NCBI RefSeq assembly: GCF_004187715.1
Contig: NZ_QZWF01000002.1
Location: 682,001 to 746,000, forward strand
Direction of reading: 5' to 3'
Length of the DNA: 64,000 bases
DNA from: Streptomyces sp. F001
GTDB taxonomy: Bacteria; Actinomycetota; Actinomycetes; Streptomycetales; Streptomycetaceae
Shown here: piece by piece, positions 1 through 9,264 of the stretch
How positions within the stretch are numbered: position 1 is the first letter of the stretch
How the letters are laid out: each line of letters begins with the position of its first letter
The notes under the pieces: model-generated
Told to the model about the DNA's origin: nothing
Databases searched by the model: none
What the model saw: the letters and a program-made list of their open reading frames with translations, nothing else
Made by a program: the position numbers and the translations under genes

Positions 1-248
1 GCACGCAGCGGTGGCGTGGGGGCAGGCCGGGCGGGCTGGGGGGCCTGGGCGGGGGAGGGGGTGATGCCGAGTGCCTGCTGCATGCTGACCAGCACGGTGT
101 GGTCACGCTGCAACGTGGTCAACTGATCCTGCAGGACGGCGATTTCCGTACCGATACGCTCCTGCTCCTTGAGGTTGCGTTCCAGGTCACTGCTCACCTG
201 GGCGGCGTACTGCGCTGCCAGGTCACTGGCGGCGGTGTTCTCGGACAT
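1..248 (-). CDS. Coiled-coil N-terminal part of a conserved hypothetical protein (3' end outside window)
   Basis: The minus strand reads open from an ATG at 248 to the window edge (82 codons visible), preceded by a GAAAGG-type ribosome site. The first ~65 residues are a heptad-like helix rich in Glu, Gln and Leu, followed by a Pro/Ala-rich linker. From memory, Streptomyces proteins with this kind of helix plus linker often carry a C-terminal winged-helix DNA-binding domain, but that part would lie beyond the edge, so a regulatory role is inference only. Confidence 0.6.
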   Translation of the reverse strand, partial: MSENTAASDLAAQYAAQVSSDLERNLKEQERIGTEIAVLQDQLTTLQRDHTVLVSMQQALGITPSPAQAPQPARPAPTPPLR

Positions 249-1054
249 GATGCTGACCTTTCTGCCGGTTGACCGGCCGACGAGTTGGCGCGGGGCCCGC
301 TGACGAGTCGCAGAACCCACGCCGTACACGCGCAGGTTCGTCTGACGGTGCGGTAAAGGGCCGCACCTGCTGCCCGGCGTCTTGAACAGCGATAATACGG
401 ATGAGTGGAGCCGATTGTTCTCGTTGAGTTGTGTCATGTGCTCCAGGTGACGCTCCTGCCGGGCGGGTTACGGGACCGTCGGCACGCCAACGGGCCATGT
501 GGCCGTGCTTCCGTTGACCTTGAGCGTGCCGTCACAACTCTCGGCGATTCAATACACGTTGGTGGTCCAACGGAACGGCCTCGCCCAGTTCGATCGATCC
601 GCCGCCCCGTCCTGTGCTTCTTCACCGAAGAGGACTTCCTCCTCCGACGGATGCCTGCTGCTCGTCGGCCCCAAGGCCGAATTTCGCGTCGGAAAGCGGC
701 ACTCCATCGAACTCACCGCCTCGTTTACCACCCCACCGCAGTTCACGGAGGAACTTCAGCGACTGCGCGCTGAGAACGCTGTGCGGGGCCCTGGGGCGCG
801 GCCTCGCCGACGCGGGGCAGCCGTGGTCGGGGCTGCGCAGTGCTGTGCGCGTCCGCCCTCCGCCGCGCCTGGGCTCCATGCAGCCCCGCCTGGCGACTCG
901 GCGTCGTCGGCCGGGGCTTCTCTCATCCCTGCCGCCGGGGTGCCCAGATCGTGGGTATCACTTCACGCCTGGGCGAGATGGCGCTGCGGCACGCCGAGCC
1001 CAGGGCCCCGGCCATTCACCTGCAGCGGGGCCTTGTTCGCTCCGTGACGCGCCC
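249..1054. other. Gene-poor stretch, possible transposase scrap
   Basis: No convincing gene is seen. Overlapping long frames on both strands are GC-driven and show no recognisable domain. Around 744-785 the plus strand encodes a short run (FTEELQRLRAEN) that resembles the coiled-coil end of IS3-type orfA transposases, so this may be a remnant of an insertion sequence, but the match is too short to rely on. Confidence 0.3.
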
Positions 1055-1528
1055 TCAGCGGCCGGGGAATCGCTCTGTGATCTCCTGCAGGACCCAGCCG
1101 TTGCGGTCCGGGTCGCTGAAGGTGGCGAAGGAGGAGTAGGAGGCGCCCTCGGGATGCCGGCCGGGCAAGCGCTCCTGGCCCGCCAGCCGATGGGTGACGT
1201 CTCCGCCCTCGTGACCGTGGAACAGCACTCCTCCGGCATCGTGGAAAATGTCGCTCACCTCGATACCCCGGTCGACCAGCTCCGCGCGGGCCGCCTCGAT
1301 GTCGGAGACGATGAGATACAGCCCCTGCACCGAGCCGGGGGTGGCGGAGGTCAGCCCCTCGCCGAACAGGATCGAGCACCCGGAGCCGGGCGGCGTGAAG
1401 TGCACGCCCCGGAAGTCCCCGCCGGGCCCCGTGTCGAGGTCCAGGCGGAATCCCAGTTTCTCGTAGAAGGCCTTGGCCCGGTCGGTGTCGGAGACGGGCA
1501 GCACGATGACTTCGAGCTTCAGGTCCAT
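1055..1528 (-). CDS. VOC (glyoxalase/bleomycin-resistance fold) family protein
   Basis: A 157-residue protein starting at the ATG at 1528; an 18-residue upstream extension is possible but has no homologous character. It shows the paired beta-alpha-beta-beta-beta modules of the vicinal oxygen chelate fold: a start like LEVIVLPVSDTDRAKAFYEK, the central GVHFTPPGSGCSILFG strand pair, and a second module ending in FATFSDPDRNGWVLQEI, the usual metal-ligand Glu position. Such proteins bind small hydrophobic ligands or catalyse lyase, dioxygenase or glutathione reactions; the substrate cannot be told. It stands alone, with no operon partner. Confidence 0.85.
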   Translation of the reverse strand: MDLKLEVIVLPVSDTDRAKAFYEKLGFRLDLDTGPGGDFRGVHFTPPGSGCSILFGEGLTSATPGSVQGLYLIVSDIEAARAELVDRGIEVSDIFHDAGGVLFHGHEGGDVTHRLAGQERLPGRHPEGASYSSFATFSDPDRNGWVLQEITERFPGR

Positions 1529-2067
1529 GGGGAACTGTCCTTGTGTGTGAGCGGTGGAGCTGTCCGTACCGTGTCCGTCCACCGCTCAAACAGACGTAGG
1601 GGACATCCGGCGGAACGCCAATCAGCCGCACCCGGACCGTACGGCCGCAGCAGTAAGGAGGCAGAGGCGTTGGGAGGCGTGGTGACCACGCCACTCAGCC
1701 CGCGTGAGCACTGGCGGTTCCCTCCGCCGGCCGCGAGCCTCCATGGGCCGGTCTTTGCCCGGAGCGGAGCGCGGCGTCGCCCTACCGTGAGACACATCAG
1801 GCATCATCACTGTGACTCGCGGTTCACTGAGAGTGATGACGAGAATGGCCCTGAAAACGACCTGGCTTCCCGGCCCGTGACCAGACGTCGATCTGCCCGT
1901 CCCCCTCAGGTGCAGCCGTAGTCCTCCGCGGCCGGCAGCCACCAGTCCCCGAGGCCTACCGCAACTGCCGAGCACCGTCGGCCACGCAGAGGCGGATCCG
2001 GACAACAACACGCGACCTCTCCCCCCAGGACGTAAGCCCGCGAAGCCCGAGAGACACAGGAGCAGCA
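1529..2067. other. Intergenic region with one inverted repeat
   Basis: No gene is supported. A 7-bp perfect inverted repeat (CATCACT at 1805-1811, AGTGATG at 1832-1838) encloses a second small one (GTGA/TCAC), about 230 bases upstream of the oxidoreductase gene. It could be an operator or an RNA hairpin; nothing else was recognised. Confidence 0.3.
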
Positions 2068-3510
2068 ATGAGCGACACTCTCCGCACCTACGACGTCGTC
2101 GTCATCGGCGCCGGCCCCGTCGGCGAGAACGTGGCCGACAGGACCAGCGCTGCGGGGCTCAGCACCGTCATCGTGGAGAGCGAGCTGCTCGGTGGAGAGT
2201 GTTCGTTCTGGGCGTGCGAGCCCAGCAAGGCGCTGCTGCGGCCGGTGCTGACACGCGCCGACGCACGCCGTGTGCCGGGGCTGAGACAGGCGGTCGCCGG
2301 GCCACTGGACGTGGCCGCGGTCCTTGCACACCGCGACGACATCGTGAACCACTGGCAGGACGACGACCAGGTCGACTGGCTGAACTCGGTCTCCGTCCAC
2401 CTCGTACGCGGTCAGGGCCGCCTCGACGGCCCTCGCCAGGTCGTGGTGAGCACCCCCGACGGCGACACGGTACGGCTCACCGCCCGCCACGCGGTCGCCG
2501 TCTGCACCGGCACCGGCACGGCACTGCCGGACCTTCCCCATCTGGACGAGATTCGCCCCTGGACCAATCGTGAGGCAACCGGCGCCGACCGGGTACCTGG
2601 TCGTCTCGCCGTGGTCGGCGGCGGAGTGGTGGCCGTCGAGATGGCCACTGCCTGGCGCGCGCTCGGTGCCCAGGTGACCATGCTGGTCCGAGGCAACCGC
2701 GGATTGCTGACGCGGATGGAGCCCTTCGCCGGAGAGATGGTCGCGGACGCATTGCGTGAGGCCGGCGTCGATGTGCGGTTCGGGGCCTCCGTCACGTCCG
2801 TGACGCGGGAGGAAGGCGCCGACGGGGAGGTACGCATCACCCTGGCAGACGGCGAGCAACTGGCCGCCGACGAGATCCTGTTCGCGACCGGACGAGTCCC
2901 GCGCACCGACGACATCGGCCTGGAGACCATCGGCCTCACGCCAGGCGACTGGCTGACCGTTGACGACACCTTCCGGGTCAGCGCCATCGACGACGGATGG
3001 CTCTACGCGGTCGGCGATGTCAACCACCGCGTCCTGATGACCCATCAAGGCAAGTACCAGGCCCGGATTGCGGGCGCCGTGATCGGAGCCCGTGCCCACG
3101 GGGAACCGGTGGACGACAGCCGCTGGGGCCCGCACGTCGCGACCGCCGACAGTGTCGCTGTACCGCAAGTGGTGTTCACCGATCCGGAAGTTGCGTCAGT
3201 GGGCCTGACCACGCGGGAAGCCGAGCGCACCGGGCGCCGGATCAGGGCGGTGGACTACGACATCGGCCGCGTCGCCGGCGCGGTCCAGTACGCGAAGGGA
3301 TATCGCGGTAAGGCTCGTATGCTGGTCGACCTCGACCGCGGCACCGTGGCCGGGGTCACCTTCGTCGGCCCCGGGGTCGCAGAGCTGCTGCACTCGGCAA
3401 CCATCGCGGTCACCAGCGAGGTGCCCGTCGAACGGCTCTGGCACGCCGTCCCCGCTTTTCCGACGATCAGCGAAGTCTGGCTGCGGCTGCTGGAAACCTA
3501 CCGCGGGTAG
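2068..3510 (+). CDS. FAD-dependent pyridine nucleotide-disulfide oxidoreductase (mercuric reductase/dihydrolipoamide dehydrogenase-like)
   Basis: A 480-residue flavoprotein of class I disulfide reductase type. Residues 9-16 hold the FAD-binding GAGPVGE loop. The redox-active pair is present as GGECSFWACEPSK (Cys-X4-Cys, residues ~43-55), with Phe-Trp replacing the usual Asn-Val between the cysteines. A second nucleotide-binding GGGVVAVEMA motif lies near residue 188, and an ATGRVPRTDD FAD motif near 275. The C-terminal dimer interface has the His-Glu catalytic dyad region (HAVPAFPTISEVW). Length is normal for the family. The start is backed by AGGAGCAGCA. The physiological disulfide or metal substrate cannot be read from sequence. 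Its end overlaps the convergent GNAT frame by 13 bases. Confidence 0.92.
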   Translation: MSDTLRTYDVVVIGAGPVGENVADRTSAAGLSTVIVESELLGGECSFWACEPSKALLRPVLTRADARRVPGLRQAVAGPLDVAAVLAHRDDIVNHWQDDDQVDWLNSVSVHLVRGQGRLDGPRQVVVSTPDGDTVRLTARHAVAVCTGTGTALPDLPHLDEIRPWTNREATGADRVPGRLAVVGGGVVAVEMATAWRALGAQVTMLVRGNRGLLTRMEPFAGEMVADALREAGVDVRFGASVTSVTREEGADGEVRITLADGEQLAADEILFATGRVPRTDDIGLETIGLTPGDWLTVDDTFRVSAIDDGWLYAVGDVNHRVLMTHQGKYQARIAGAVIGARAHGEPVDDSRWGPHVATADSVAVPQVVFTDPEVASVGLTTREAERTGRRIRAVDYDIGRVAGAVQYAKGYRGKARMLVDLDRGTVAGVTFVGPGVAELLHSATIAVTSEVPVERLWHAVPAFPTISEVWLRLLETYRG

Positions 3511-4476
3511 GCGGGGTCAGGCGCTCGACGTCCTCGGCTCTGACCGGGAGGCCCGCGTGTTCGCTGTGCCCGTCGCGGAACGCTCCAGAGTCCTTCCCCG
3601 ACTTCCGGCGCGTCACACGAGAAGTCGTACGCAGCGAAGTCGGTGACCGGAAGATACCCGATTCGCTGGTAGAGGCTGTTGCTGGTGGGGTTGGCCAAGT
3701 CCGCGAACAGCACGACCTCCGTCGCGCCTGCGGCCAGTGCGGCCCGGCTCACCTCGACGGTCACAGCGCTGGCGTAGCCGCGACCGCGTAGGTGGGCCGG
3801 GGTGTAGACGGGGGTCACCCGGATCTGGCCGGCGCTCATCTCGGTCATGCCCGCCATGGAGACGGGAGTGCCGTCCGGGGTCTCCCACAGGGTGACGCGT
3901 CTGTCGGCGAAGCGTGTGTCGGCCAAGGCGTCGGCGTCTGCGGAGGGGATTTCTCCGATGGCGGCGGCGAACTCGCAAAACCAGCACCTGAGTTGCTTGC
4001 GGTCCTGCTCGCCCGCGAGTCGGCCCCGGCCCTCTGGGAGCGGCTCCGGCGGGGTGAGCGTGCCGAGGCGGTACAGGCGGTGCCGCTCGCGGAGTGTCGG
4101 CGTTGCGTCTGTGTGCCGCTGCCGGGCCTCGGCGAAAGCGGTGGCGGTGTCGTGCTCCGCGCTGACGCCTGGGAGGGGGTGGCCGAGGCCGGCCAGGCGG
4201 GCGGCGAGCGTGTCGGCATGCTCGGGGGTAAGGGGGGTGAGGTTCAGGCGACCGGGCGGGATGCGAAAGAAGAAGAAGGTGGCACAGACCTCGCCCGCTC
4301 GCTCCAGACGGCCGAAGACGGGGGCTTCCGCGCCGTACGCGTCCGCCCCGCGTGTTCGCAGTGTCTCGGTCACCGTCAGCTGCATGGTGTGCAGAGCCGG
4401 GCGCGCGCAGGAAGTCTCCGGCACGGGCGAGAAAGTAGTCGAGGTCTTCGGTGATGTGCCCGTCATCCGGGCGCAT
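3498..4476 (-). pseudogene. GNAT-family N-acetyltransferase, frameshifted near its N-terminus
   Basis: The minus-strand frame carries a full acetyltransferase core with the acetyl-CoA loop RGRGYAS and a C-terminal TSNSLYQRIGY segment. The natural N-terminus (MRPDDGHITEDLDYF..., ATG at 4476) lies in a different frame and rejoins the main frame at about 4400-4410, where the text ...FLRA must pass to RPALHTMQL. The run cgcgcgcccgg appears to have lost bases relative to the expected cgcgcgCggccgg. The protein also runs ~40 residues past the usual end into the 3' end of the oxidoreductase gene. Either the gene is broken or the assembly has an indel. The acetylated substrate is unknown. Confidence 0.75.
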
Positions 4477-4716
4477 ACTTCATGGTTCCTCATCCAGGCA
4501 GCTCCTCGCCCGTCGTGCGCGCCTGCGCGTCATCTGGTCGTCCACAAAGAACTGCTCCATGCCGCGCACGGCCGACTGCATCATCTGCTGTCCTCGGAGG
4601 TATCGCGAGTGCGAGTGCTGTCGCCAGGCGGGGCCCGGGACGGTGTGGCATGTGAGGGAGACGAGACTTCCCAAAGGCGAAGCCCGGGACCGTGCCCGCA
4701 GCGCATACTGACTGGC

Positions 4717-5460
4717 ATGGCCACCTACGACATGCTCGGCGCAACGTATGCCCGGACACGACAGCCTGATCGGCGGATCGCCGCGCAGATCCACGGTGCA
4801 CTCGGAAACGTCACCGACGTGATCAACGTCGGAGCGGGCACCGGCTCTTACGAACCGCCGCAGACGGTCCTCGCGGTCGAACCCAGCCGGGTCATGCTTG
4901 CCCAGCGCCCGCCGGGATCCGCGCCCGCCGTGCAGGCGGTCGCAGAAGACCTCCCGCTGCGTGACAACGCCGCCGACGCCGTCATGGCACTGCTGACCAT
5001 CCACCACTGGTCCGACCTGGCGGCCGGAATCAGAGAACTGCGCAGGGTTGCCCGGCGCCGCATCGTCATCCTGACGTGGGAACAGCGCATCTTCCGCGAG
5101 CAGTTCTGGCTCGTACGGGAATACCTCCCGGAGGCATCCGCCTTTGACGAGACCCGCGCCATCTCCACTGACCAGCTGGTCGACCTGCTAGGTGGTGCGC
5201 GCCAGGAACCGGTCCGCGTCCCCCACGACTGCACGGACGGATTCGGCGCCGCATACTGGCGCCGCCCCCACGCCTACCTCGACCGGCAGGTGCGCGCGGG
5301 GATCTCCATGCTGGCCCAGACCGGCGAAGACGCCATCGCGCCCGGCCTGACCCGGCTCGCGGACGACCTGACGACCGGCCGCTGGCAAACCCGTCACGCC
5401 GAGCTGCTTACGCTCGAAACCATCGATGTCGGTTACCGGCTACTCGTGACCGATCTCTGA
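4717..5460 (+). CDS. Class I SAM-dependent methyltransferase
   Basis: A 247-residue Rossmann-fold methyltransferase. Motif I is VINVGAGTGSYE (residues ~35-46), followed by the acidic AVEPSRVM segment, motif II with DAVMALLTIHHWSD and a post-motif strand RRIVILTWE. This is the type 11 (UbiE-like) group; the acceptor is unknown. The start chosen is the ATG at 4717 even though the frame is open much further upstream, because homology to the fold begins there (MATYDMLGATYARTR). A CATACT hexamer at 4704-4709 could be a -10 box giving a nearly leaderless transcript. Confidence 0.88.
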   Translation: MATYDMLGATYARTRQPDRRIAAQIHGALGNVTDVINVGAGTGSYEPPQTVLAVEPSRVMLAQRPPGSAPAVQAVAEDLPLRDNAADAVMALLTIHHWSDLAAGIRELRRVARRRIVILTWEQRIFREQFWLVREYLPEASAFDETRAISTDQLVDLLGGARQEPVRVPHDCTDGFGAAYWRRPHAYLDRQVRAGISMLAQTGEDAIAPGLTRLADDLTTGRWQTRHAELLTLETIDVGYRLLVTDL

Positions 5461-5467
5461 CCAGCTG

Positions 5468-5796
5468 ATGCCGGCCGGGGGCGTTGCCGCGTTCGCCCTC
5501 GCCCATGGGCTGTTCACCCTCGAAACGACCGCCCTGCTCGCGCTCCCGTTCCTCCTGGCAGGCGTCGGAATCGGCGCGGTCGAAGACGGCCCGGCCCTCG
5601 CCCTCAAGGAGTCGCGTGGCTCAGCCTTCGGGATGCTCGCCACCGTCCGGTCCGTGGCAACCTGGCTGCCGACGTCGTCGGCATTCTCTGGCCCGCTGTT
5701 TCCATGACGGTCGCCTTCGTCCATCTCACTGCCTGGATGGGCATCGCTCTGACCGGACTTCTCCACGCCGGACGCTCTGCCGGCGCCCGACGATGA
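5468..5796 (+). pseudogene. MFS transporter, C-terminal relic
   Basis: Only the last two or three helices of a major facilitator protein remain. The first part reads LLAGVGIGAVE ... RGSAFGMLATV, typical of the helix 10-11 region of drug-efflux MFS proteins. The last helix (VAFVHLTAWMGIALTGLL) is in another frame from about 5690, so the relic is both truncated at the 5' side and frameshifted. It follows the methyltransferase stop by 7 bases, suggesting an old deletion fused the loci. Confidence 0.7.
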
Positions 5797-6068
5797 GACG
5801 CAGCTGAGCCCGGCAACCGCACCCGCCTGAGCGGTGAGCCGTTGTGGTGACGGCGTGGGCGGTGAGCCGAGTGGGGTCGACACGGTTCCCCGCGCGGCCG
5901 GAGCGGGGGAGGGGCCGTGGGGTGCATCGGTGCCCTGGTCGATCCGTCTCGGCGGACCTGCGGCAGCGGGTGTCTCGCGCCGGGTCGGGAATGCGACGGC
6001 AGGAGCCGTTGTTCCAGCGCACAGGCCCTGGCATGCACCAGTCAATGCCGGGGTGAAAGGAGGACCCC

Positions 6069-6233
6069 ATGGCACGCAACACCACGCGTCCCGTCGTGAC
6101 GCTGAGGTCGACGGCGGGGACCGGCATCACTTATGTGACGCGCAAGAACCGCGGCAACGACCCCGACCGGCTGGTCCTGCGCAAGTACGACCCGGTGGCC
6201 GGGGCGCACGTCCCCTTCTGCGAGGAACGCTGA
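6069..6233 (+). CDS. rpmG: 50S ribosomal protein bL33, zinc-independent paralogue
   Basis: A 54-residue protein with the bL33 signature ([21 protein letters not shown]). The zinc-binding Cys pairs of the housekeeping form are absent; only one Cys remains near the C-terminus, so this is a C-minus paralogue. Such forms replace zinc-binding ribosomal proteins when zinc is scarce and are normally repressed by Zur (family knowledge). AAAGGAGG stands just before the ATG at 6069. It leads a run with L31 and L36 on the same strand. No clear Zur box was seen upstream. A paralogous set lies at 43400-43984. Confidence 0.95.
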   Translation: MARNTTRPVVTLRSTAGTGITYVTRKNRGNDPDRLVLRKYDPVAGAHVPFCEER

Positions 6234-6284
6234 ACCACGCCTCCGCCCCGGGCGGACGACACCATGAGAAGGGAAACAATCCCC

Positions 6285-6545
6285 ATGAGGTCTGGCATCC
6301 ATCCCGAATCCCGTGCGGTCGTCTTCCGTGACCGCGCCGCAGACGTCGCGTTTCTGACCCGCTCCACGGCCGACTCGGCAGGGACGATCGAGTGGGAGGA
6401 CGGCAACACCTACCCGCTGGTCGATGTCGAGATCTCCTCGGCGAGCCACCCGTTCTACACCGGGGCCTCGCGGGTCGTGGACACCGCCGGCCGGGTGGAA
6501 CGCTTCGAGCGCCGCTACGGCCGTACGGCGGCAGCCCAGCGCTGA
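6285..6545 (+). CDS. rpmE2: 50S ribosomal protein bL31 type B, zinc-independent
   Basis: An 86-residue type B bL31: [14 protein letters not shown] at the start and [18 protein letters not shown], then [14 protein letters not shown]. There is no Cys at all, so it cannot bind zinc as type A forms do. The start at 6285 is chosen over the upstream ATG at 6264 because the second copy in this window begins with the same MR-GVHP pattern. It sits 51 bases after rpmG and 38 bases before rpmJ, in one apparent operon, and is complete, unlike its shortened paralogue at 43589. Confidence 0.93.
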   Translation: MRSGIHPESRAVVFRDRAADVAFLTRSTADSAGTIEWEDGNTYPLVDVEISSASHPFYTGASRVVDTAGRVERFERRYGRTAAAQR

Positions 6546-6583
6546 CCGTGAGCCCGTATCCGCACAAGGAAAGGAGCGGAGCC

Positions 6584-6706
6584 ATGAAGGTGCGCAAGTC
6601 CTCGCGCTCGCTGAAGTCCAAACCGGGGGCCCAGGTGGTCCGGCGGCGGGGCGTGGTCTTCGTCGTCAACAAGAAGAACCCGCGCTTGAAGATCCGCCAG
6701 GACTGA
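6584..6706 (+). CDS. rpmJ: 50S ribosomal protein bL36, zinc-independent paralogue
   Basis: A 40-residue basic protein, [23 protein letters not shown] and [14 protein letters not shown] in two runs. The three Cys and one His of the zinc-binding bL36 are missing. AAAGGAGCGGAGCC gives a strong ribosome site before the ATG. It is the third gene of the alternative ribosomal protein run with rpmG and rpmE2, expected to be expressed under zinc limitation. Confidence 0.95.
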   Translation: MKVRKSSRSLKSKPGAQVVRRRGVVFVVNKKNPRLKIRQD

Positions 6707-6724
6707 CGGCACCCGTAAAACCCG

Positions 6725-6760
6725 ACCGGCCTGGTCCCGTGAAGCGCGGAGCCGGCCGGT
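6725..6760 (+). terminator. Possible terminator hairpin after the L33-L31-L36 run
   Basis: ACCGGCC (6725-6731) and GGCCGGT (6754-6760) can form a 7-bp stem about 20 bases after the rpmJ stop. The loop is 22 bases and there is no T-run, so this is a weak call; the paralogous operon has a much stronger hairpin in the same place. Confidence 0.4.
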
Positions 6761-6922
6761 GGGCGCTGTTGGCCGGCCTTCCGGGCGCGATCACTTGGAC
6801 AGTCCACGAACTCATCGGATACTGGGCCATGCCGGGCCGTGGTCAGCGTTGGCTGCGCCGCACGGGGAGACGTGCCCCGTGTCGGCCCAGGTTGGCCACG
6901 CATCGACGTGCGGGAGTCGAAC

Positions 6923-8263
6923 ATGATCCGACGTGATGCGCTGGCGGAGTACGTTCGCGGGTCGCTGTGGGTGCTTCCCACGCTGTCCGTGCTGGGCGCA
7001 CTGGTTGCTGGGTCACTGCTGTCCCTGGTCAAGACCGGTTCCGGATCGCCGCTGGCATTCCAGGGGACCGCAGACGATGCCCGGACGTTGCTGATCGGGA
7101 TCGCCGGGACGATGGTCACGGTCATCGCGCTGCTGCTGGGCCTGACCGTGGTCGCGCTGCAGTTGTCGTCCACCCAGTTCTCGCCCCGGCTGCTGCGCAA
7201 CTTTCTTCGCGATCGGCCCAACCAGATCGTGCTCAGCGTCTTCGCGGCGACCTTCGCCTACAGCGCGGCTGGTCTTTACACGGTCGGCGTCTCGGGAGGG
7301 GGCCGCTCCGCCGGCTTTCCCCGCCTCGCGGTGAGCGGCGCGATCATCCTGCTCTTCGTCAGCCTCGGCCTGCTGGTGTTCTTCGCCGACCATCTCCTGC
7401 ACTCCATCCAGGTCGACGCGATCATGAGAGTGGTGGAGCGCAACACCGTCCAGGTGGTCCGCGACGGGGTATTCGACGGCGGCGAGGATCTCATGGGAGT
7501 ACCGGAGTGGGCCGTGCCCATCGCCGCCCATCGGTCCGGGTACGTGCAGGTGGTGTGTCCTCACTTGCTGCTGCCTACCGCGGCCGAGCACGAGGTCTGT
7601 CTGCGGCTGCGGCCCCGGGTCGGCGAACACGTCGTCGCGGGAACGACGCTGGCGTGGATCTGGCGTGGCTCACCGAGCGATCCCGCTCCCGACCCCCAGA
7701 GGTTCTCGCGAGTGATGGACGCCGGGGTCCGTGTCGGATTCGAGCGCACCCTGGAACAGGACGCCGCGTTCGGAATACGGCAACTGGTCGACGTCGCATG
7801 TAAGGCGCTGTCGCCGGCGGTCAACGATCCGTACACAGCGGTTCAGGCCATCGATCACCTGTCCGTGATTTTTTACGAGCTGGCGCAGCGCCCACTGGGA
7901 AACCACGTCGTTCGAGACGACAGCGGCGCCGTCGTGATCATTCCGGGGCGGCGGTTTCCGGAATACCTCGCCGTGATGTGCGGGCTCATCCGCCGCTACG
8001 GGGCTCGCGAACCGACCGTCGTCCATGCGCTGCTTCGGCTGTTGCACAACTGCGCCGCCGTGGTCGCTGACGGTGCCGAGCGGTGCGCGGCGATCGAAGA
8101 ACAAGCCCGCATCGTTGTCACCGACGCCGAGCGACAGGTCGCCCAGCCGACCGACCTTGCCCTCGTGTACGCAGAGGCGGAATCCGTGCGTCAGCAGGTG
8201 GCCAAGAATCGGCTGACCGCTCACACACCCGGCAAGCGACCGGACGAGTCACAAATCCACTGA
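6923..8263 (+). CDS. DUF2254 family membrane protein
   Basis: A 446-residue protein from the ATG at 6923, chosen for its GGGAG ribosome site over an upstream in-frame start. Four hydrophobic segments lie in the first half: residues ~14-36 (LWVLPTLSVLGALVAG), ~58-82 (IGIAGTMVTVIALLLGLTVV), ~110-128 and ~140-162 (AIILLFVSLGLLVFFADH). Between them is the family hallmark LSSTQFSPRLLRNFLRD. The soluble C-terminal half contains a FERTLEQDAAFGIRQLVDVACKALSPAVNDPYTA block. The function of the family is not established. The gene appears monocistronic. Confidence 0.85.
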   Translation: MIRRDALAEYVRGSLWVLPTLSVLGALVAGSLLSLVKTGSGSPLAFQGTADDARTLLIGIAGTMVTVIALLLGLTVVALQLSSTQFSPRLLRNFLRDRPNQIVLSVFAATFAYSAAGLYTVGVSGGGRSAGFPRLAVSGAIILLFVSLGLLVFFADHLLHSIQVDAIMRVVERNTVQVVRDGVFDGGEDLMGVPEWAVPIAAHRSGYVQVVCPHLLLPTAAEHEVCLRLRPRVGEHVVAGTTLAWIWRGSPSDPAPDPQRFSRVMDAGVRVGFERTLEQDAAFGIRQLVDVACKALSPAVNDPYTAVQAIDHLSVIFYELAQRPLGNHVVRDDSGAVVIIPGRRFPEYLAVMCGLIRRYGAREPTVVHALLRLLHNCAAVVADGAERCAAIEEQARIVVTDAERQVAQPTDLALVYAEAESVRQQVAKNRLTAHTPGKRPDESQIH

Positions 8264-8322
8264 CCAGTCGGCTGAGATCCCCATAGACGTGCGACTGACA
8301 CCCAGATCATCGATTCACGGCG

Positions 8323-8560
8323 TCAGTGATCGTAGGCGCTCAGTGAGCGCACGACGAGTCGGCCGGTGTGGGCGTTGCGGCGTTCGGTGCGGGTGGGCAT
8401 CCGGCGCGGACTGGTGCGCAAACGGCTGGAGCGGTCGGCCCAGCGCTGGGCCGTGGTCGGCGAGACCTTGAAGCGTTCGCCAGGCCGATGCAGGGTCCAG
8501 TCGTCCTCGACCACATGACGGATCAGCCGCAGGCGACCGGTCTCGGTCAGGGCGCATTAC
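8323..8560 (-). pseudogene. IS481-family transposase, N-terminal relic
   Basis: The minus strand encodes a degraded HTH part of an IS481 transposase: TETGRLRLIRHVVEDDWTL, VSPTTAQRWADRSSR, then RTSPRRMPTRTERR. Compared with usual members, the stretch between the helix-turn-helix and the RSSRP motif is deleted, the frame stops soon after, and the DDE catalytic domain is missing. It is one of two IS481 scraps lying back to back here. Confidence 0.65.
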
Positions 8561-8586
8561 GGTGGGGTACGAGGGCCTTTCTGTAG

Positions 8587-8920
8587 TTCGACGTAGATGT
8601 CGCATGCACCTGTGGCAGCTGGACCTGGTTGGCGGAGTGCCGCCGGCTCACGGGCGAGAGTGCAAGGCGGTCACCCGGCATCAACGATCACCACCGGCTC
8701 GTGGTGATCGCCTCCGTGGTCGCGGTGCCTGGTGCCCGCGCGGTGTGCTCGGCGTTCACCGCGCCAATGCGCCGCTATGGGGTCCCCTCGAGGTGCTGCC
8801 GGACAACGGCAAGCAGTTACCGGTCGGCATACTCGCCCGCAGCCGGTGGAGGTGCTGTTCGAGCGCATCTGTCGGACATGTTGAAGATCACGCTGGAGCG
8901 TTGTGGTCACAGCCCCGGCT
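8587..8920 (+). pseudogene. IS481-family transposase, catalytic-domain relic
   Basis: Broken pieces of the IS481 catalytic core on the plus strand: LWQLDLVGGV at ~8611 (first Asp region), then in another frame GINDHHRLVVIASVV with a second Asp, and in a third frame EVLPDNGKQLPV. At least two frame changes and loss of the 3' end make it a dead fragment. It has the opposite orientation to the neighbouring relic, so the two probably come from different elements. Confidence 0.65.
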
Positions 8921-8922
8921 GG

Positions 8923-9264
8923 TCAGTGACGTAGGAGTTCCCACCCTGTGAGGATGCAGGACGTCGCGCCGAGGGTGAGTGCGACGGTCCGCCGGCGCAG
9001 GTGCTGGTAGCGGGCCTCGTATTCGGCGCGCAGTTCGATGCACCGGTCGGCGATGCGGCGGATGGCGGCCTTGGTCATGTCCATGTGGGCGCGGGCGTAC
9101 TCCTCTTCGAGAGCGCGGCGCTCGTCGGTGGTGAGCCAGGGCAGCCTGTCGCAGAAAGCCGTGGCTTCTCTGCGCGCTTCGGCCAGTTGGGCCTGCCAGT
9201 AGAGGTAGCCGTCGAGCCGCCGCAGCCCGCCCCGGACGTGATCGTCAGGGGGCGGACAGTTCAC
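8923..9264 (-). CDS. Small helical protein with C-terminal hydrophobic segment, coupled to ctaD
   Basis: A 113-residue protein of unknown function. It starts with GTG at 9264, overlapping the ctaD stop in a GTGA arrangement, so translation is probably coupled to ctaD. The middle is a long charged helix region ([20 protein letters not shown] and [20 protein letters not shown]), and the end ([18 protein letters not shown]) could be a weak membrane segment. The coupling suggests a role around the terminal oxidase, but I recognise no domain. Confidence 0.6.
   Translation of the reverse strand: MNCPPPDDHVRGGLRRLDGYLYWQAQLAEARREATAFCDRLPWLTTDERRALEEEYARAHMDMTKAAIRRIADRCIELRAEYEARYQHLRRRTVALTLGATSCILTGWELLRH

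Noticed and set aside
614..1921. Long plus-strand frame (435 codons) over the VOC gene
   Set aside because: It is antisense to a well-supported VOC gene, has Arg/Pro-rich composition and no domain; a GC-driven shadow.
1906..3168. 420-codon minus-strand frame
   Set aside because: Mirror of the FAD oxidoreductase gene, with no recognisable motif of its own.
6000..6068. Zur box upstream of the first rpmG
   Set aside because: No AT-rich palindrome of the Zur type is present; only a GGCAT-N10-ATGCC repeat was found.
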